From contig NZ_RHUM01000004.1 in NCBI RefSeq assembly GCF_003937915.1, positions 35,742-99,741 of the forward strand: a stretch of 64,000 nt of DNA. The letters run 5' to 3'. Below are positions 37,856-47,632 of this stretch, one piece after another; within the stretch, counting starts at the first letter, position 1, and each line of letters opens with the position of its first letter. The stretch is from Erwinia sp. 198 (lineage in GTDB: Bacteria > Pseudomonadota > Gammaproteobacteria > Enterobacterales > Enterobacteriaceae). The position numbers and the translations under genes were made by a program. Below the pieces are notes generated by a model that worked only from the letters and a program-made list of their open reading frames with translations, had not been told where the DNA came from and made no database searches.

Positions 37856-38296
37856 CTACTGAGGAATACGTAAGGTCTGACCCGGATAGATCTTATTCGG
37901 ATCGGAGAGCATCGGCTTGTTAGCCTCAAAGATTTGATTGTACTTATTCGGATCGCCGTACACTTCTTTTGAGATCGCGCTCAGCGTGTCACCTTTCTTC
38001 ACCGTATAGAATTTGGCTTCGGTCGCGGTTTCAGCCACCTTTACATTATCCTCAACGTGGGTGATACCGGCTACGTTACCGGCCGCCACCAGGATTTTTT
38101 CCTTCAGCTCTTGCGAAATGCTGTCGCCGCTGATGCTGGCCTTATCGCCATCCACCTTAACATCAACCTTGTCGCTGCCCGGCAGGCCCAGCTTATGGAT
38201 ATATTCTTTCAGCTTCGCGCTTTGATCTTCGCCAGCGCCGCTTACGGAATCCCACAGTTTCTCGCCAGCTTCTTTTACAAAGTTAAATAAACCCAT
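37856..38296 (-). CDS. kbp: Potassium-binding protein Kbp (BON + LysM)
   Basis: A 146-residue cytoplasmic protein that binds potassium and supports growth in high K+. The start [16 protein letters not shown] is identical in character to E. coli Kbp (YgaU). It is followed by a BON domain (about 25-88) and a LysM domain (95-145) with [41 protein letters not shown]. In E. coli kbp lies far from this place; here it heads a unit with yajI. GGAGG precedes the ATG. Confidence 0.93.
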   Translation of the reverse strand: MGLFNFVKEAGEKLWDSVSGAGEDQSAKLKEYIHKLGLPGSDKVDVKVDGDKASISGDSISQELKEKILVAAGNVAGITHVEDNVKVAETATEAKFYTVKKGDTLSAISKEVYGDPNKYNQIFEANKPMLSDPNKIYPGQTLRIPQ

Positions 38297-38489
38297 ATTT
38301 CCTCCGGCTAATCCTTGTTTTTAAAAAAGTTACGCCTGAGCGTTCTCTCATTATAGCGGAAGAATAAGGAGATACCTGGTCAGATGCCAGACAAAGCGAT
38401 ACGGCAGGGGAAAGAAGGGCAGCCCGATATTTTGTTGCTCGCCACTTCGCGCTACACTGTGTTCACTTTTCCAGGATCCAGGAATTATC

Positions 38490-38939
38490 ATGCATTGCCC
38501 GTTCTGTTCTGCTGTGGATACCAAAGTCATCGATTCCCGCCTTGTGGGGGAAGGAACCTCGGTGCGCCGTCGCCGTCAGTGCCTGGTGTGCCATGAACGC
38601 TTCACTACTTTTGAAGTGGCCGAGCTGGTGATGCCGCGCGTGGTGAAAAGCAATGATATCCGTGAGCCTTTCAATGAAGACAAACTTTGCAGCGGCATCA
38701 TGAAGGCGCTGGAGAAGCGGCCGGTCAGCTCGGACGACGTCGAAAACGCCGTCAGCCATATCAAAAGCAAGCTGCGCTCTACCGGCGAACGGGAAGTACC
38801 CAGCAAGATGATCGGCAATCTGGTAATGGACGAGCTGAAAAAGCTGGATAAGGTAGCCTATATTCGCTTCGCCTCGGTTTACCGGAGCTTTGAAGATATC
38901 CGCGAATTCGGCGAAGAGATCGCCCGCTTACAGGATTAA
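38490..38939 (+). CDS. nrdR: Transcriptional repressor NrdR
   Basis: NrdR represses ribonucleotide reductase genes through an ATP/dATP-sensing ATP-cone. The 149 residues show the N-terminal zinc ribbon with C3, C6, C31 and C34 (HCPFC ... CLVCH), RRRRQ for DNA contact, and the ATP-cone from about residue 49 ([16 protein letters not shown]). ribD follows after 3 bases, the standard enterobacterial arrangement. Confidence 0.97.
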   Translation: MHCPFCSAVDTKVIDSRLVGEGTSVRRRRQCLVCHERFTTFEVAELVMPRVVKSNDIREPFNEDKLCSGIMKALEKRPVSSDDVENAVSHIKSKLRSTGEREVPSKMIGNLVMDELKKLDKVAYIRFASVYRSFEDIREFGEEIARLQD

Positions 38940-38942
38940 GGC

Positions 38943-40043
38943 ATGGATGAAATCTATATGGCCCGCGCGCTTGAACTGGCCAGACGCGGACGTTTTACCA
39001 CGATGCCCAATCCGAACGTAGGCTGCGTTATCGTGCGCAACGGGGAGATTGTCGGCGAAGGCTATCATTTTCGCGCAGGCGAACCCCATGCTGAAGTTCA
39101 CGCTCTGCGTATGGCTGGCGAAAAGGCGCGCGGCGCGACGGCTTACGTCACGCTGGAGCCTTGTAGCCACCATGGCCGTACCCCGCCATGCTGCGAGGCG
39201 TTGATTGCCGCAGGCGTAGCCCGAGTCGTCGCCGCCATGCAGGATCCCAACCCGGAAGTGGCGGGGCGCGGCCTTTACCGTTTGCAGCAGGCCGGTATCG
39301 AGGTCAGCCACGGGCTGATGATGCAGGAAGCGGAAGCGCTGAATCGCGGCTTTCTGAAGCGGATGCGCACCGGCTTTCCCTGGGTGCAGCTGAAGCTGGG
39401 CGCGTCGCTGGATGGCCGTACGGCGATGGCAAGCGGCGAAAGCCAGTGGATCACCTCACCGGAGGCACGACGCGACGTGCAGCGCCTGCGGGCGCAAAGC
39501 GCCGCGATCCTGACTACCAGCGCGACGGTACTGGCGGACGATCCCTCCCTGACCGTGCGCTGGGACGAGCTGAACCAGCACGTACGCGCAACCTATGCGC
39601 AGCAGGATTTACGCCAGCCGATTAGAGTGGTTATCGACAGCCACAATCGCGTCACGCCGCAACATCGGCTGATTTCTCAGCCGGGAGAAACCTGGCTGGC
39701 GCGTCAGCAGCCCGACGGGCTAAGCTGGCCGGCTAACGTGGAACAATTTTGCGTGCCGCGTCACAATGAGCAAACCGATCTGGTGTCTTTGCTGATGCTG
39801 CTGGGACGCCGCCAGATCAACAGCGTTTGGGTAGAAGCAGGCGCTGCGCTTTCGGGTGCATTGCTGAGCGCGGGCGTGGTTGATGAGCTGATTGTTTATC
39901 TTGCGCCGAAATTACTGGGCGATGCGGCACGCGGTTTGTGCCATCTGCCCGCTTTAGCACAACTTGCTGAAGCGCCGACGTTTATATTCAGCGATAGTCG
40001 TCAGGTTGGGCCAGATTTACGCCTGACGCTGACGCCGCGATAG
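38943..40043 (+). CDS. ribD: Bifunctional riboflavin deaminase/reductase RibD
   Basis: RibD carries out the second and third steps of riboflavin synthesis: deamination of the pyrimidine and reduction of the ribosyl chain. The 366-residue protein has an N-terminal deaminase domain with H49-A-E51 and zinc cysteines C74 and C83 (EPCSHHGRTPPC), and a C-terminal reductase domain from about residue 145 (MRTGFPWVQLKLGASLDGR). NSVWVEAGAALSGALL is the usual C-terminal family segment. It is followed by ribH and nusB in the E. coli order. Confidence 0.97.
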   Translation: MDEIYMARALELARRGRFTTMPNPNVGCVIVRNGEIVGEGYHFRAGEPHAEVHALRMAGEKARGATAYVTLEPCSHHGRTPPCCEALIAAGVARVVAAMQDPNPEVAGRGLYRLQQAGIEVSHGLMMQEAEALNRGFLKRMRTGFPWVQLKLGASLDGRTAMASGESQWITSPEARRDVQRLRAQSAAILTTSATVLADDPSLTVRWDELNQHVRATYAQQDLRQPIRVVIDSHNRVTPQHRLISQPGETWLARQQPDGLSWPANVEQFCVPRHNEQTDLVSLLMLLGRRQINSVWVEAGAALSGALLSAGVVDELIVYLAPKLLGDAARGLCHLPALAQLAEAPTFIFSDSRQVGPDLRLTLTPR

Positions 40044-40132
40044 CGCCCTGCAGAAAAGCGGAAGCAGAGCGTTAAAGAGTGTGATAGAATCCGCCCCCCT
40101 GCGGGGCCATAACAAACCCTGAAAGGAAGATT

Positions 40133-40603
40133 ATGAACGTTATTGAAGCTGCTGTTGCTACTCCTGACGCGCGCGTGGCCATTGTTATTGCGCGTTTCAA
40201 CAACTTTATCAACGACAGCCTGCTGAGCGGTGCCCTTGATGCGCTGAAGCGTATCGGCCAGGTAAAAGATGAAAACATCACCGTTATCTGGGTGCCGGGT
40301 GCTTATGAAATGCCAATGACGGCGCGTGCGCTGGCGAACGCCGGCAAATACGACGCGGTTGTGGCACTGGGTACCGTGATCCGCGGTGGCACCGCCCACT
40401 TCGAATATGTTGCTGGCGAAGCCAGTTCTGGCCTGGCCAGCGTCGCTATGAACAGCGATATTCCGGTTGCCTTTGGTGTTCTGACGACGGAAAACATCGA
40501 GCAGGCCATTGAGCGCGCCGGAACCAAAGCGGGTAACAAAGGGGCGGAAGCCGCTCTGACCGCACTTGAAATGATTAACGTATTGAAAGCCATCAAAGCC
40601 TGA
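40133..40603 (+). CDS. ribH: 6,7-dimethyl-8-ribityllumazine synthase
   Basis: Lumazine synthase (RibE/RibH) condenses 5-amino-6-ribitylaminouracil with a butanone phosphate to the lumazine precursor of riboflavin, forming an icosahedral shell. The 156-residue product has the segments [23 protein letters not shown], the substrate-binding [17 protein letters not shown] and [15 protein letters not shown], all typical. It lies 89 bases after ribD, with AAAGGAAGA before the ATG. Confidence 0.97.
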   Translation: MNVIEAAVATPDARVAIVIARFNNFINDSLLSGALDALKRIGQVKDENITVIWVPGAYEMPMTARALANAGKYDAVVALGTVIRGGTAHFEYVAGEASSGLASVAMNSDIPVAFGVLTTENIEQAIERAGTKAGNKGAEAALTALEMINVLKAIKA

Positions 40604-40619
40604 TTTTAAGGGGAATTTT

Positions 40620-41039
40620 GTGAAACCTGCTGCTCGTCGCCGCGCCCGTGAATGTGCTGTCCAGGCGCTTTACTCCTGGCAGTTGTCAAAGAACGACATC
40701 TCTGATGTCGAATACCAGTTTCTGGCGGAGCAAGACGTCAAAGACGTTGATATCAGCTATTTCCGCGAGCTGCTGGGCGGCGTTGCGACCAACAGCGCGT
40801 ACCTTGACGGCCTGATGAAGCCTTACCTTTCTCGCCAGCTGGAAGAGCTGGGCCAGGTGGAGAAGGCGATTCTGCGCATTTCGCTGTACGAGCTGAGCAA
40901 GCGCTCCGACGTTCCCTACAAAGTGGCTATTAACGAGGGGATTGAGCTGGCGAAAGTGTTTGGCGCTGAAGACAGCCATAAGTTTGTTAACGGCGTGCTG
41001 GATAAAGCCGCTCCGCATATCCGCCCCAATAAGAAGTAA
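40620..41039 (+). CDS. nusB: Transcription antitermination factor NusB
   Basis: NusB binds NusE and boxA RNA in antitermination of rRNA operons and phage genes. The 139-residue, all-helical protein starts at GTG 40620 with AAGGGG upstream and matches the family by [36 protein letters not shown] and [28 protein letters not shown]. It is 17 bases after ribH and in the same operon. Confidence 0.97.
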   Translation: MKPAARRRARECAVQALYSWQLSKNDISDVEYQFLAEQDVKDVDISYFRELLGGVATNSAYLDGLMKPYLSRQLEELGQVEKAILRISLYELSKRSDVPYKVAINEGIELAKVFGAEDSHKFVNGVLDKAAPHIRPNKK

Positions 41040-41093
41040 TCCTCTCAGGCCGGTCTTATCCGGCCTTCTTCCTTTTTTCTGCTGGAAAGCATT

Positions 41094-42065
41094 ATGGCAT
41101 GTGGCGAATTTGAACTTATCACGCGCTATTTTGATCGTATAACTAGCTCTCGTCGTGATGTGGAAAAAGGCATTGGTGATGACTGCGCCCTGCTTAACCT
41201 GCCTGAAAAACAGACGCTGGCGATCAGCACCGATACGCTGGTGGCGGGCGTACACTTTCTGCGTGACATCCATCCCGCCGATCTCGGCTATAAAGCGCTG
41301 GCGGTCAATCTCAGCGATTTGGCGGCAATGGGCGCCGATCCCGCCTGGCTTACGCTGGCGCTGACGCTGCCCGAGGTCAACGAGGCCTGGCTGAAAGAGT
41401 TCAGCGACAGCCTGTTTGAACTGCTGGATTATTACAATATGCAGCTGATCGGCGGCGATACCACGCGCGGCCCGCTGAGTATGACGCTGAGCATTCATGG
41501 CCTGGTGCCGCAGGGCAGGGCATTGAAACGGTCTGGCGCAAAGCCCGGCGACTGGATTTACGTTACCGGCACGCTGGGCGACAGCGCGGCAGGCCTGGCG
41601 CTGTTGCAGCACCATATCAAAATTAACGACCCCGCGGCGCATGAAGCCTTAATCAAACGCCATCTACGTCCGATGCCGCGTATTCTGCAAGGGCAGGCGC
41701 TGCGCGACCTGGCCAGCGCCGCTATCGATATCTCCGACGGGCTGATCTCTGATTTGGGGCATATTCTGCAAGCCAGCGGCTGCGGCGCTCGTCTGCATCT
41801 GGATGCGCTGCCGCTTTCCGTGGTAATGAAAAGCCATTTTGATCCGGAGCAGGCAATCAGCTGGGCGCTGGGCGGCGGCGAAGACTACGAACTCTGCTTT
41901 ACCGTGCCGGAAATCAATCGCGGCGCGCTGGACGTGGCGCTGGGGCATTATGGCGTGCCTTTTACCTGTGTAGGCCAGCTGGCACCGCAGTCAGAAGGTC
42001 TGGTGCTGCTGGAAAACAACAGGCCCGTCGAGCGCAAACTGAAAGGATTTGATCACTTTGGATAA
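41094..42065 (+). CDS. thiL: Thiamine-monophosphate kinase ThiL
   Basis: ThiL phosphorylates thiamine monophosphate to the active cofactor thiamine pyrophosphate. The 323-residue AIR synthase-fold protein has [21 protein letters not shown], the conserved [31 protein letters not shown] and [15 protein letters not shown], in order. It lies 55 bases after nusB. The final 17 bases overlap the start of pgpA. Confidence 0.97.
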   Translation: MACGEFELITRYFDRITSSRRDVEKGIGDDCALLNLPEKQTLAISTDTLVAGVHFLRDIHPADLGYKALAVNLSDLAAMGADPAWLTLALTLPEVNEAWLKEFSDSLFELLDYYNMQLIGGDTTRGPLSMTLSIHGLVPQGRALKRSGAKPGDWIYVTGTLGDSAAGLALLQHHIKINDPAAHEALIKRHLRPMPRILQGQALRDLASAAIDISDGLISDLGHILQASGCGARLHLDALPLSVVMKSHFDPEQAISWALGGGEDYELCFTVPEINRGALDVALGHYGVPFTCVGQLAPQSEGLVLLENNRPVERKLKGFDHFG

Positions 42066-42549
42066 GCACGAGGCGAAAAAACGCCTGAAGATGAGCAATC
42101 CCTGGCACCTGCTGGCAACCGGTTTTGGCAGCGGATTAAGTCCGGTGGTGCCCGGCACCATGGGATCGCTGGCGGCTATTCCTTTCTGGTATCTGATGTC
42201 GTTTCTGCCGCAGGACATCTACTCGCTGCTGGTGATGTTCGGCATCTGCATCGGCGTTTATCTCTGCCATCGCACCGCGAAAGATATGGGCCTGCACGAT
42301 CATGGCAGCATCGTCTGGGACGAGTTTATCGGTATGTGGATCACGCTGATGGCGATCCCGGTGAACAGTTGGCAATGGGTGCTGGCCGGATTCGTGATTT
42401 TCCGCATCCTGGATATGTGGAAGCCGTGGCCGATCCGCTGGTTTGACCGCAACGTACACGGCGGCATGGGCATTATGGTAGATGATATTGTCGCCGGCAT
42501 TATTTCCGCCGGTATTCTCTATTACGCCGGGCACCATCTGGCGTTGTAG
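42049..42549 (+). CDS. pgpA: Phosphatidylglycerophosphatase A
   Basis: PgpA removes the phosphate from phosphatidylglycerophosphate in the inner membrane, the last step to phosphatidylglycerol. The 166-residue protein has [27 protein letters not shown], the acidic active region [15 protein letters not shown] and [19 protein letters not shown]. The start is not certain: TTG 42049 fits the E. coli N-terminal length, TTG 42058 has better spacing from AAAGGA, and the first ATG (42091) is internal to the conserved part. It overlaps thiL, which suggests coupled translation. Confidence 0.95.
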   Translation: MITLDKHEAKKRLKMSNPWHLLATGFGSGLSPVVPGTMGSLAAIPFWYLMSFLPQDIYSLLVMFGICIGVYLCHRTAKDMGLHDHGSIVWDEFIGMWITLMAIPVNSWQWVLAGFVIFRILDMWKPWPIRWFDRNVHGGMGIMVDDIVAGIISAGILYYAGHHLAL

Positions 42550-42712
42550 CTGGCCTGAGTTTGTCATCAGGCTGCATTCGGGCCGGTGAAAAGGCAGGGT
42601 TGCTGTAAAAAAATGCCAGGATGCAACCGCTATTCAGGTTTGTCAGTAGCTTGAGGCCAGCATAGCTGGCCTCCTGGCTTATGCTTCAGCCCTGCCGCAG
42701 CAGCGGCGCGGC

Positions 42713-43687
42713 TTATTCAAATCCCACCACGTGATGCGGCTGATAAACGCTTTCCAGTTCGGTCATCTCATCCTGCGTCAGTTCAACATCTACCGCTTTG
42801 ACCAGATCGGCCAGCTGTTCTGAACGGGAAGCGCCGATAATCGGCGCGGTCACCACCGGTTTCGCCAGCAGCCACGCCAGGGCGATTTGCGCCCGGCTGA
42901 CGCCGCGAGCTTCAGCAAGCGCGGCCACGCGCCCGGCGATAGCGGCATCGTTCTCTTCGCTTTGCGCATAGAGCGAGGTGCCATATTCGTCGGAAGCGGT
43001 GCGCGCGGTAGCTTCGCCCCATGGGCGCGTCAGGCGGCCACGAGCCAGCGGGCTCCACGGCAGCACGGCGATATTTTCCGCCTGGCAGAGCGGGTGCATT
43101 TCGCGTTCTTCCTCACGTTGGATCAGATTGTACTGATCCTGCATACTGACAAACCTTGTCCAGCCGTGACGATCCGCCGTGTAGAGCGCCTTAGCGAATT
43201 GCCAGGCATACATGGATGAGGCGCCAATATAGCGCGCTTTACCCGCCTTCACCACGTCATGCAGCGCCTCCAGCGTCTCTTCCAGCGGCGTGTTATAGTC
43301 CCAGCGATGGATTTGCAATAAATCCACATAGTCGGTACCCAGACGAGTCAGGCTGTCATCGACGGACTGCATAATGTTGGCGCGGGAAAGGCCGCCGGAA
43401 AGATTGCTCAGCGGAAAGTAAACTTTCGTTGCCAGCACGATCTCTTCGCGGCGGGCATAGTCTTTTAGCGCGCGGCCGACAATTTCTTCGCTACTGCCGT
43501 CGGAATAACTGTTGGCGGTGTCGAAAAAGTTAATGCCGGCCTCCAGCGCTTGTTTGATCAACGGGCGACTGCTCTCTTCGGGCAACGTCCAGGCATGGCG
43601 GCCGCGACTCGGCTCGCCATAGGTCATACAGCCCAGGCACAGGCGGGAAACGGTAAGATCGGTATTGCCTAACTGAAGGGTTTTCAT
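42713..43687 (-). CDS. yajO: Aldo/keto reductase YajO
   Basis: A 324-residue NADPH-dependent aldo/keto reductase with a TIM-barrel fold. In E. coli YajO has been linked to formation of 1-deoxyxylulose 5-phosphate from ribulose 5-phosphate, beside dxs. The catalytic tetrad is visible as D in NFFDTANSYSDG, Y in SYS, K in ATKVYFP, and H in LLQIHRWDYNTPLEETLEAL. The coenzyme-binding C-terminal part has PIIGASRSEQL. It lies between pgpA and dxs as in E. coli; a microcin-like gene now intervenes. Confidence 0.93.
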   Translation of the reverse strand: MKTLQLGNTDLTVSRLCLGCMTYGEPSRGRHAWTLPEESSRPLIKQALEAGINFFDTANSYSDGSSEEIVGRALKDYARREEIVLATKVYFPLSNLSGGLSRANIMQSVDDSLTRLGTDYVDLLQIHRWDYNTPLEETLEALHDVVKAGKARYIGASSMYAWQFAKALYTADRHGWTRFVSMQDQYNLIQREEEREMHPLCQAENIAVLPWSPLARGRLTRPWGEATARTASDEYGTSLYAQSEENDAAIAGRVAALAEARGVSRAQIALAWLLAKPVVTAPIIGASRSEQLADLVKAVDVELTQDEMTELESVYQPHHVVGFE

Positions 43688-43824
43688 GCGTGCTCCTGCT
43701 GTAAATAATGATTTGCACTTTCAGAAGCTGTAAGGATAGCAGCTAATAAAAGGCTTATCCCGGAATAAGCGCGCACTTGAATAATACTGGATAATTTAAA
43801 ACAGAGAAGATAACGTATTTTTTC

Positions 43825-43864
43825 AAAAAAGGATGTGCCAAACAGCACCGTCTTACACATCCTT
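43825..43864 (-). terminator. Terminator after the microcin-like gene
   Basis: On the minus strand AAGGATGTG (43864-43856) pairs with CACATCCTT (43837-43829), with TTTTTT at the end (43830-43825). It starts 14 bases after the stop codon. Confidence 0.85.
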
Positions 43865-43878
43865 TATTTAATAGCAAA

Positions 43879-44148
43879 TTAGCCAGCGTTTTTAACAATA
43901 TTATTAAAGAAGTTCTCTACCTCTGCAGAAGTGTGCGTGAAGCCATAAAGCGCACCGCCAACGCCGCCAATCACCAGACCCAGCGCTACGCCAACTGCCT
44001 GACCGATGCCAAAGTTAAGAATACTTAATCCACCCCATTTACCGCCGATATAAGCATAGGTTGTTGCGCCAATAACCGCACCATCAAAAGCGCTTGCAAG
44101 ATCGGCACCAGAAACAAGGGTAACTTCTTCCATAGTCAGTTCTTTCAT
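43879..44148 (-). CDS. Class II microcin-like precursor with double-glycine-type leader
   Basis: An 89-residue peptide. Residues 1-15, MKELTMEEVTLVSGA, match the leader of colicin V-like microcins (L-T-x-x-E-V/L-x-x-V-S-G-G/A), which a peptidase-ABC exporter of the CvaB type cuts after the Gly-Ala pair. The mature part of 74 residues is rich in Gly and Ala, with two hydrophobic stretches (GIGQAVGVALGLVIGGVGGALYG) that could insert into membranes. AAGGAAC precedes the ATG and a terminator follows. The surrounding DNA is AT-rich. No immunity, export or modification gene lies in the window, so it depends on outside partners or is an orphan. Confidence 0.7.
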   Translation of the reverse strand: MKELTMEEVTLVSGADLASAFDGAVIGATTYAYIGGKWGGLSILNFGIGQAVGVALGLVIGGVGGALYGFTHTSAEVENFFNNIVKNAG

Positions 44149-44340
44149 TTTTAAGTTCCTTCTAAATGTAGAAATAAAGTTGGCTGGATAACCAACAAGA
44201 GGAATTATATGCAGAAATAAGCTGACATCAACCCATAATTTATTTATTTTACGATGAAGTGTTTATCTGGAATTATTGATGCGTTAATGGAATATTTTAT
44301 AAAATAGATTACATGAGAGGCATTATTATAACGAAAATAA

Positions 44341-44367
44341 CCTGCGGAGCAGCGTTCGCTCCGCAGG
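44341..44367 (-). terminator. Terminator after dxs
   Basis: CCTGCGGAGC (44341-44350) and GCTCCGCAGG (44358-44367) form a 10-bp stem 8 bases after the dxs stop, with TTATTTTC on the minus strand. Confidence 0.82.
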
Positions 44368-44374
44368 CTTTGTA

Positions 44375-46240
44375 TTACAGCGCCAGCCAGGCTTCGATCT
44401 GCTGTTCGATACCCTCAGCGTCAAGCTGGTAATCGTGCCGGATCTCTTCCTGGGTTCCCTGCGGAATAAACTCATCCGGCAGGCCGATATTCAGTACCGG
44501 CACCAGCACGCGCTTCGCCATTAGCGTCTCAAGAACGCCGCTGCCCGCGCCGCCTTTGATGGCGCCTTCTTCCAACGTCACCAGCGCTTCATGGCTGGCG
44601 GCCAGCTCAACGATCAGCGCCTCGTCCAGCGGCTTCACAAAACGCATATCCACCAGCGTGGCGTTCAGCGATTCCGCGACGACGGCGGCTTCCGGCAGTA
44701 GCGTGCCAAAGTTGAGGATGGCCAGCTTTTCGCCTTCGCGTTTTATCACGCCTTTGCCTAACGGCAGCGACGCCAGCGGTTCCAGTTCGGCGCCGGTTCC
44801 GGTGCCGCGAGGATAGCGTACCGCGCTTGGGCCAGCACTATAGTGATAGCCGGTATAGAGCATCTGACGGCATTCGTTCTCGTCGCTTGGCGTCATAATC
44901 ACCATATTTGGAATGCAGCGCAGGAACGAGATATCAAAAGCGCCCTGGTGCGTTTGACCGTCCGCGCCAACGATACCGCCGCGATCGATAGCAAACAGCA
45001 CCGGCAGCTTCTGGATCGCCACGTCGTGGATCAGCTGATCGTAGGCGCGCTGCAAAAACGTCGAATAAATGGCGACCACGGGCTTATAACCGCCAATCGC
45101 CAGACCGGCGGCGAAGGTGACGGCATGCTGTTCGGCAATCGCCACGTCAAAATATTGCGCCGGATAGTCGCGCGAGAAGCTGACCATGCCGGAGCCTTCT
45201 CGCATGGCAGGCGTCACGGCCATCAGCTTGTTGTCGTCGGCGGCGGTTTCGCTCAGCCACTGACCGAAAACCTTCGAGTAGCTCGGCAGACCCTCAATCG
45301 CTTTCGGCAGCAGGCCGCTGGCCGGATCGAATTTCGGCACGGCGTGCCAGCTGATCGGATCTTTCTCCGCCGGGGCGTAGCCTTTGCCTTTTTTGGTCAT
45401 GATGTGCAGGAACTGCGGGCCTTTCAGATCGCGCATGTTTTTCAGCGTCTGCACCAGCGTCAGCACGTCGTGGCCGTCGACCGGGCCAATATAGTTAAAG
45501 CCCAGCTCTTCGAACAGCGTGCCGGGTACCACCATGCCTTTCAGATGCTCTTCGGTGCGTCTGACCAGCTCTTTGATAGGGGGCAGGCCGGTCAGCACTT
45601 TTTTGCCGCCTTCACGCAGCTTCGAGTAGGTTTTACCGGAAAGGATTTGCGCCAGACGATTGTTCAGCGCGCCGACGTTTTCCGAAATCGACATTTCGTT
45701 GTCGTTCAGCACTACCAGCAGATCGGATTTGATATCGCCCGCGTGGTTCATCGCCTCGAACGCCATGCCCGCCGTGATGGCGCCGTCGCCGATCACGCAG
45801 GCGGTGCGGCGGCCTTTGCCTTCTTTCTCTGCGGCGACGGCCATGCCCAGTCCGGCGCTGATTGAGGTACTGGAGTGGCCGACGTTCAGTACGTCATATT
45901 CGCTTTCGTCGCGCCACGGGAACGGATGCAGGCCGTTTTTCTGACGGATAGTGCCAATACGATCGCGGCGGCCGGTCAGAATTTTATGCGGATAGGCCTG
46001 GTGGCCCACGTCCCAAATCAAATGATCAAAAGGAGTGTTGTAGACATAGTGCAGGGCAACGGTCAGCTCTACCACGCCCAGTCCGGAGGCAAAGTGGCCG
46101 CTGGAGCGGCTGACGCTATCGAGTAAATACTGTCGTAGCTCATCACAGAGTTTTGGCAGGCTCTCTTTAGGAAGCGAACGTAGTTCTTGTACCGAAGCGG
46201 CCTGCGCCAGCGTTGGATATTTTGCAGTATCAAAACTCAT
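44375..46240 (-). CDS. dxs: 1-deoxy-D-xylulose-5-phosphate synthase
   Basis: Dxs joins pyruvate and glyceraldehyde 3-phosphate with thiamine pyrophosphate to deoxyxylulose 5-phosphate, the entry to the MEP isoprenoid pathway and also to thiamine and pyridoxal. The 621-residue transketolase-like enzyme has [15 protein letters not shown], the TPP motif [18 protein letters not shown] with LNDNEMSIS, and [19 protein letters not shown] in the pyrimidine domain. ATG 46240 reproduces the E. coli start MSFD-AKYPTLA; a longer frame from 46276 runs into ispA. It is the last gene of xseB-ispA-dxs. Confidence 0.98.
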   Translation of the reverse strand: MSFDTAKYPTLAQAASVQELRSLPKESLPKLCDELRQYLLDSVSRSSGHFASGLGVVELTVALHYVYNTPFDHLIWDVGHQAYPHKILTGRRDRIGTIRQKNGLHPFPWRDESEYDVLNVGHSSTSISAGLGMAVAAEKEGKGRRTACVIGDGAITAGMAFEAMNHAGDIKSDLLVVLNDNEMSISENVGALNNRLAQILSGKTYSKLREGGKKVLTGLPPIKELVRRTEEHLKGMVVPGTLFEELGFNYIGPVDGHDVLTLVQTLKNMRDLKGPQFLHIMTKKGKGYAPAEKDPISWHAVPKFDPASGLLPKAIEGLPSYSKVFGQWLSETAADDNKLMAVTPAMREGSGMVSFSRDYPAQYFDVAIAEQHAVTFAAGLAIGGYKPVVAIYSTFLQRAYDQLIHDVAIQKLPVLFAIDRGGIVGADGQTHQGAFDISFLRCIPNMVIMTPSDENECRQMLYTGYHYSAGPSAVRYPRGTGTGAELEPLASLPLGKGVIKREGEKLAILNFGTLLPEAAVVAESLNATLVDMRFVKPLDEALIVELAASHEALVTLEEGAIKGGAGSGVLETLMAKRVLVPVLNIGLPDEFIPQGTQEEIRHDYQLDAEGIEQQIEAWLAL

Positions 46241-46259
46241 CAGAGACTCATTGTGAAAG

Positions 46260-47159
46260 TTATTTATTGCGTTCAATTATGTAACTTGCAAGCAGCTGTA
46301 GTGATGCTGTGTCAAAGCCTTGCGCGGCAAGTATTTCCAGTGCGCTGAGCGACTCCTGACAGAGTTCCCACGCTTTTGCCCGCGCGCTCTCAAGTCCCAT
46401 CAAGGCCGGGTAGGTACTTTTTCCTAATTGCTGATCGGCTCCCTGCCGTTTGCCGATGATGGCGGTGTCGCCCACCACATCCAGAATATCGTCCTGCACC
46501 TGAAACGCCAGGCCGATGGCTTCCGCGTAGCTATCGAGCGCGGGCAGCGCGTCGCGTCCTCTGTCGCCGGCGGTCAAAGCGCCCAGGCGAACCGCGCAAC
46601 GGATCAGCGCGCCGGTCTTATAACGGTGAATTTGCTCAAGCTCGCTCAGACCGACCTGCTGACCTTCTGCCGCCAGATCCAGCGCCTGGCCGCCACACAT
46701 GCCCGCAACGCCGCTGGCCTTAGCCAGCTCGGAAATCATCGCGATACGGTATTCTGCCGTTACGTCAGGCAAAGGCGTATCGGCAAGTATAGTGAAGGCC
46801 AGCGTTTGTAGCGCGTCGCCGGCCAAAATAGCCGTATCTTCGCTGAATTTAATATGGCAGGTCGGCTGGCCGCGACGCAGGCTGTCATCGTCCATCGCAG
46901 GCAGATCGTCGTGGATCAGCGAGTAGGCATGGATGCACTCGACTGCCGCAGCGGGCGCATCCAGCGCGGCATCGTCAGCATGAAGCATTTTGCCGGTAGC
47001 ATACACCAGAAACGGGCGCAGGCGTTTGCCGCCGAGCAGCGCGCCGTACTCCATGGCATTCACCAGCGGAGACTGCTGAAAGGGCTGCGCGGCAATAAAG
47101 CGTTGTAAAGCCTGGTTGACGCGCGCGTGATACGCGGTAAGAAGAGCGCTAAAATCCAT
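46260..47159 (-). CDS. ispA: (2E,6E)-farnesyl diphosphate synthase
   Basis: IspA condenses dimethylallyl and isopentenyl diphosphates to geranyl and farnesyl diphosphate. The 299-residue all-helical enzyme contains [13 protein letters not shown], the first aspartate-rich motif [17 protein letters not shown] and the second [10 protein letters not shown], plus the KTGALI and GKSTYPAL segments. Its ATG shares its A with the TGA stop of xseB, and 19 bases separate it from dxs, so the three are one coupled operon as in E. coli. Confidence 0.98.
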   Translation of the reverse strand: MDFSALLTAYHARVNQALQRFIAAQPFQQSPLVNAMEYGALLGGKRLRPFLVYATGKMLHADDAALDAPAAAVECIHAYSLIHDDLPAMDDDSLRRGQPTCHIKFSEDTAILAGDALQTLAFTILADTPLPDVTAEYRIAMISELAKASGVAGMCGGQALDLAAEGQQVGLSELEQIHRYKTGALIRCAVRLGALTAGDRGRDALPALDSYAEAIGLAFQVQDDILDVVGDTAIIGKRQGADQQLGKSTYPALMGLESARAKAWELCQESLSALEILAAQGFDTASLQLLASYIIERNK

Positions 47160-47401
47160 CAGTCGTTTTCCGGCGTGAAGGGCTGAAGATCGCCATTTTT
47201 GTCGTCGTTAAGCAGGATTTGCACACGCTGTTCCGCCTGCTGCAGTTTCTGCTGGCCCGCTCGCGCCAGCTGCACGCCGCGTTCGAATTCGTTGAGCGCC
47301 TCTTCCAGCGGCAGCTCGCCGCTTTCAAGACGGGAGACAATTTGCTCCAGCTGGGCAAGCGAGGTTTCAAAACTGGCGGGCTGTTCGGCTTTTTTCGGCA
47401 T
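47159..47401 (-). CDS. xseB: Exodeoxyribonuclease VII small subunit
   Basis: XseB binds XseA to form exonuclease VII, which degrades single-stranded DNA from both ends. The 80-residue helical protein has the family segments [40 protein letters not shown], followed by a charged tail. It is the first gene of the xseB-ispA-dxs operon. The start ATG is preceded by GAGCAACCG. It is divergent from thiI across 231 bases. Confidence 0.96.
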   Translation of the reverse strand: MPKKAEQPASFETSLAQLEQIVSRLESGELPLEEALNEFERGVQLARAGQQKLQQAEQRVQILLNDDKNGDLQPFTPEND

Positions 47402-47632
47402 AATAACGGTTGCTCGGTGATGTTTTAGTCTGTCAGGTCACTCATGGTAGCCGACTCAAATTGATTAGCAAAATAATGATTCCGGGCGCTGTTGAAGAAG
47501 CAGTCGCCGGGCAGATGTGATACACTCATCTCCCCTGGATGTGAAGGGCGTAAGCTACTTTGCAATTCTCTGATTTTACCAGCTAAGTGCGCTCCATTTC
47601 AGCACTTAATTGCCCGTTGAGCCCGTGCCGCC

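Noticed and set aside
44281..44334. 17-residue ORF upstream of the microcin-like gene as an immunity peptide
   Set aside because: Very short, no ribosome site and on the opposite strand; not enough evidence. Approximate position.
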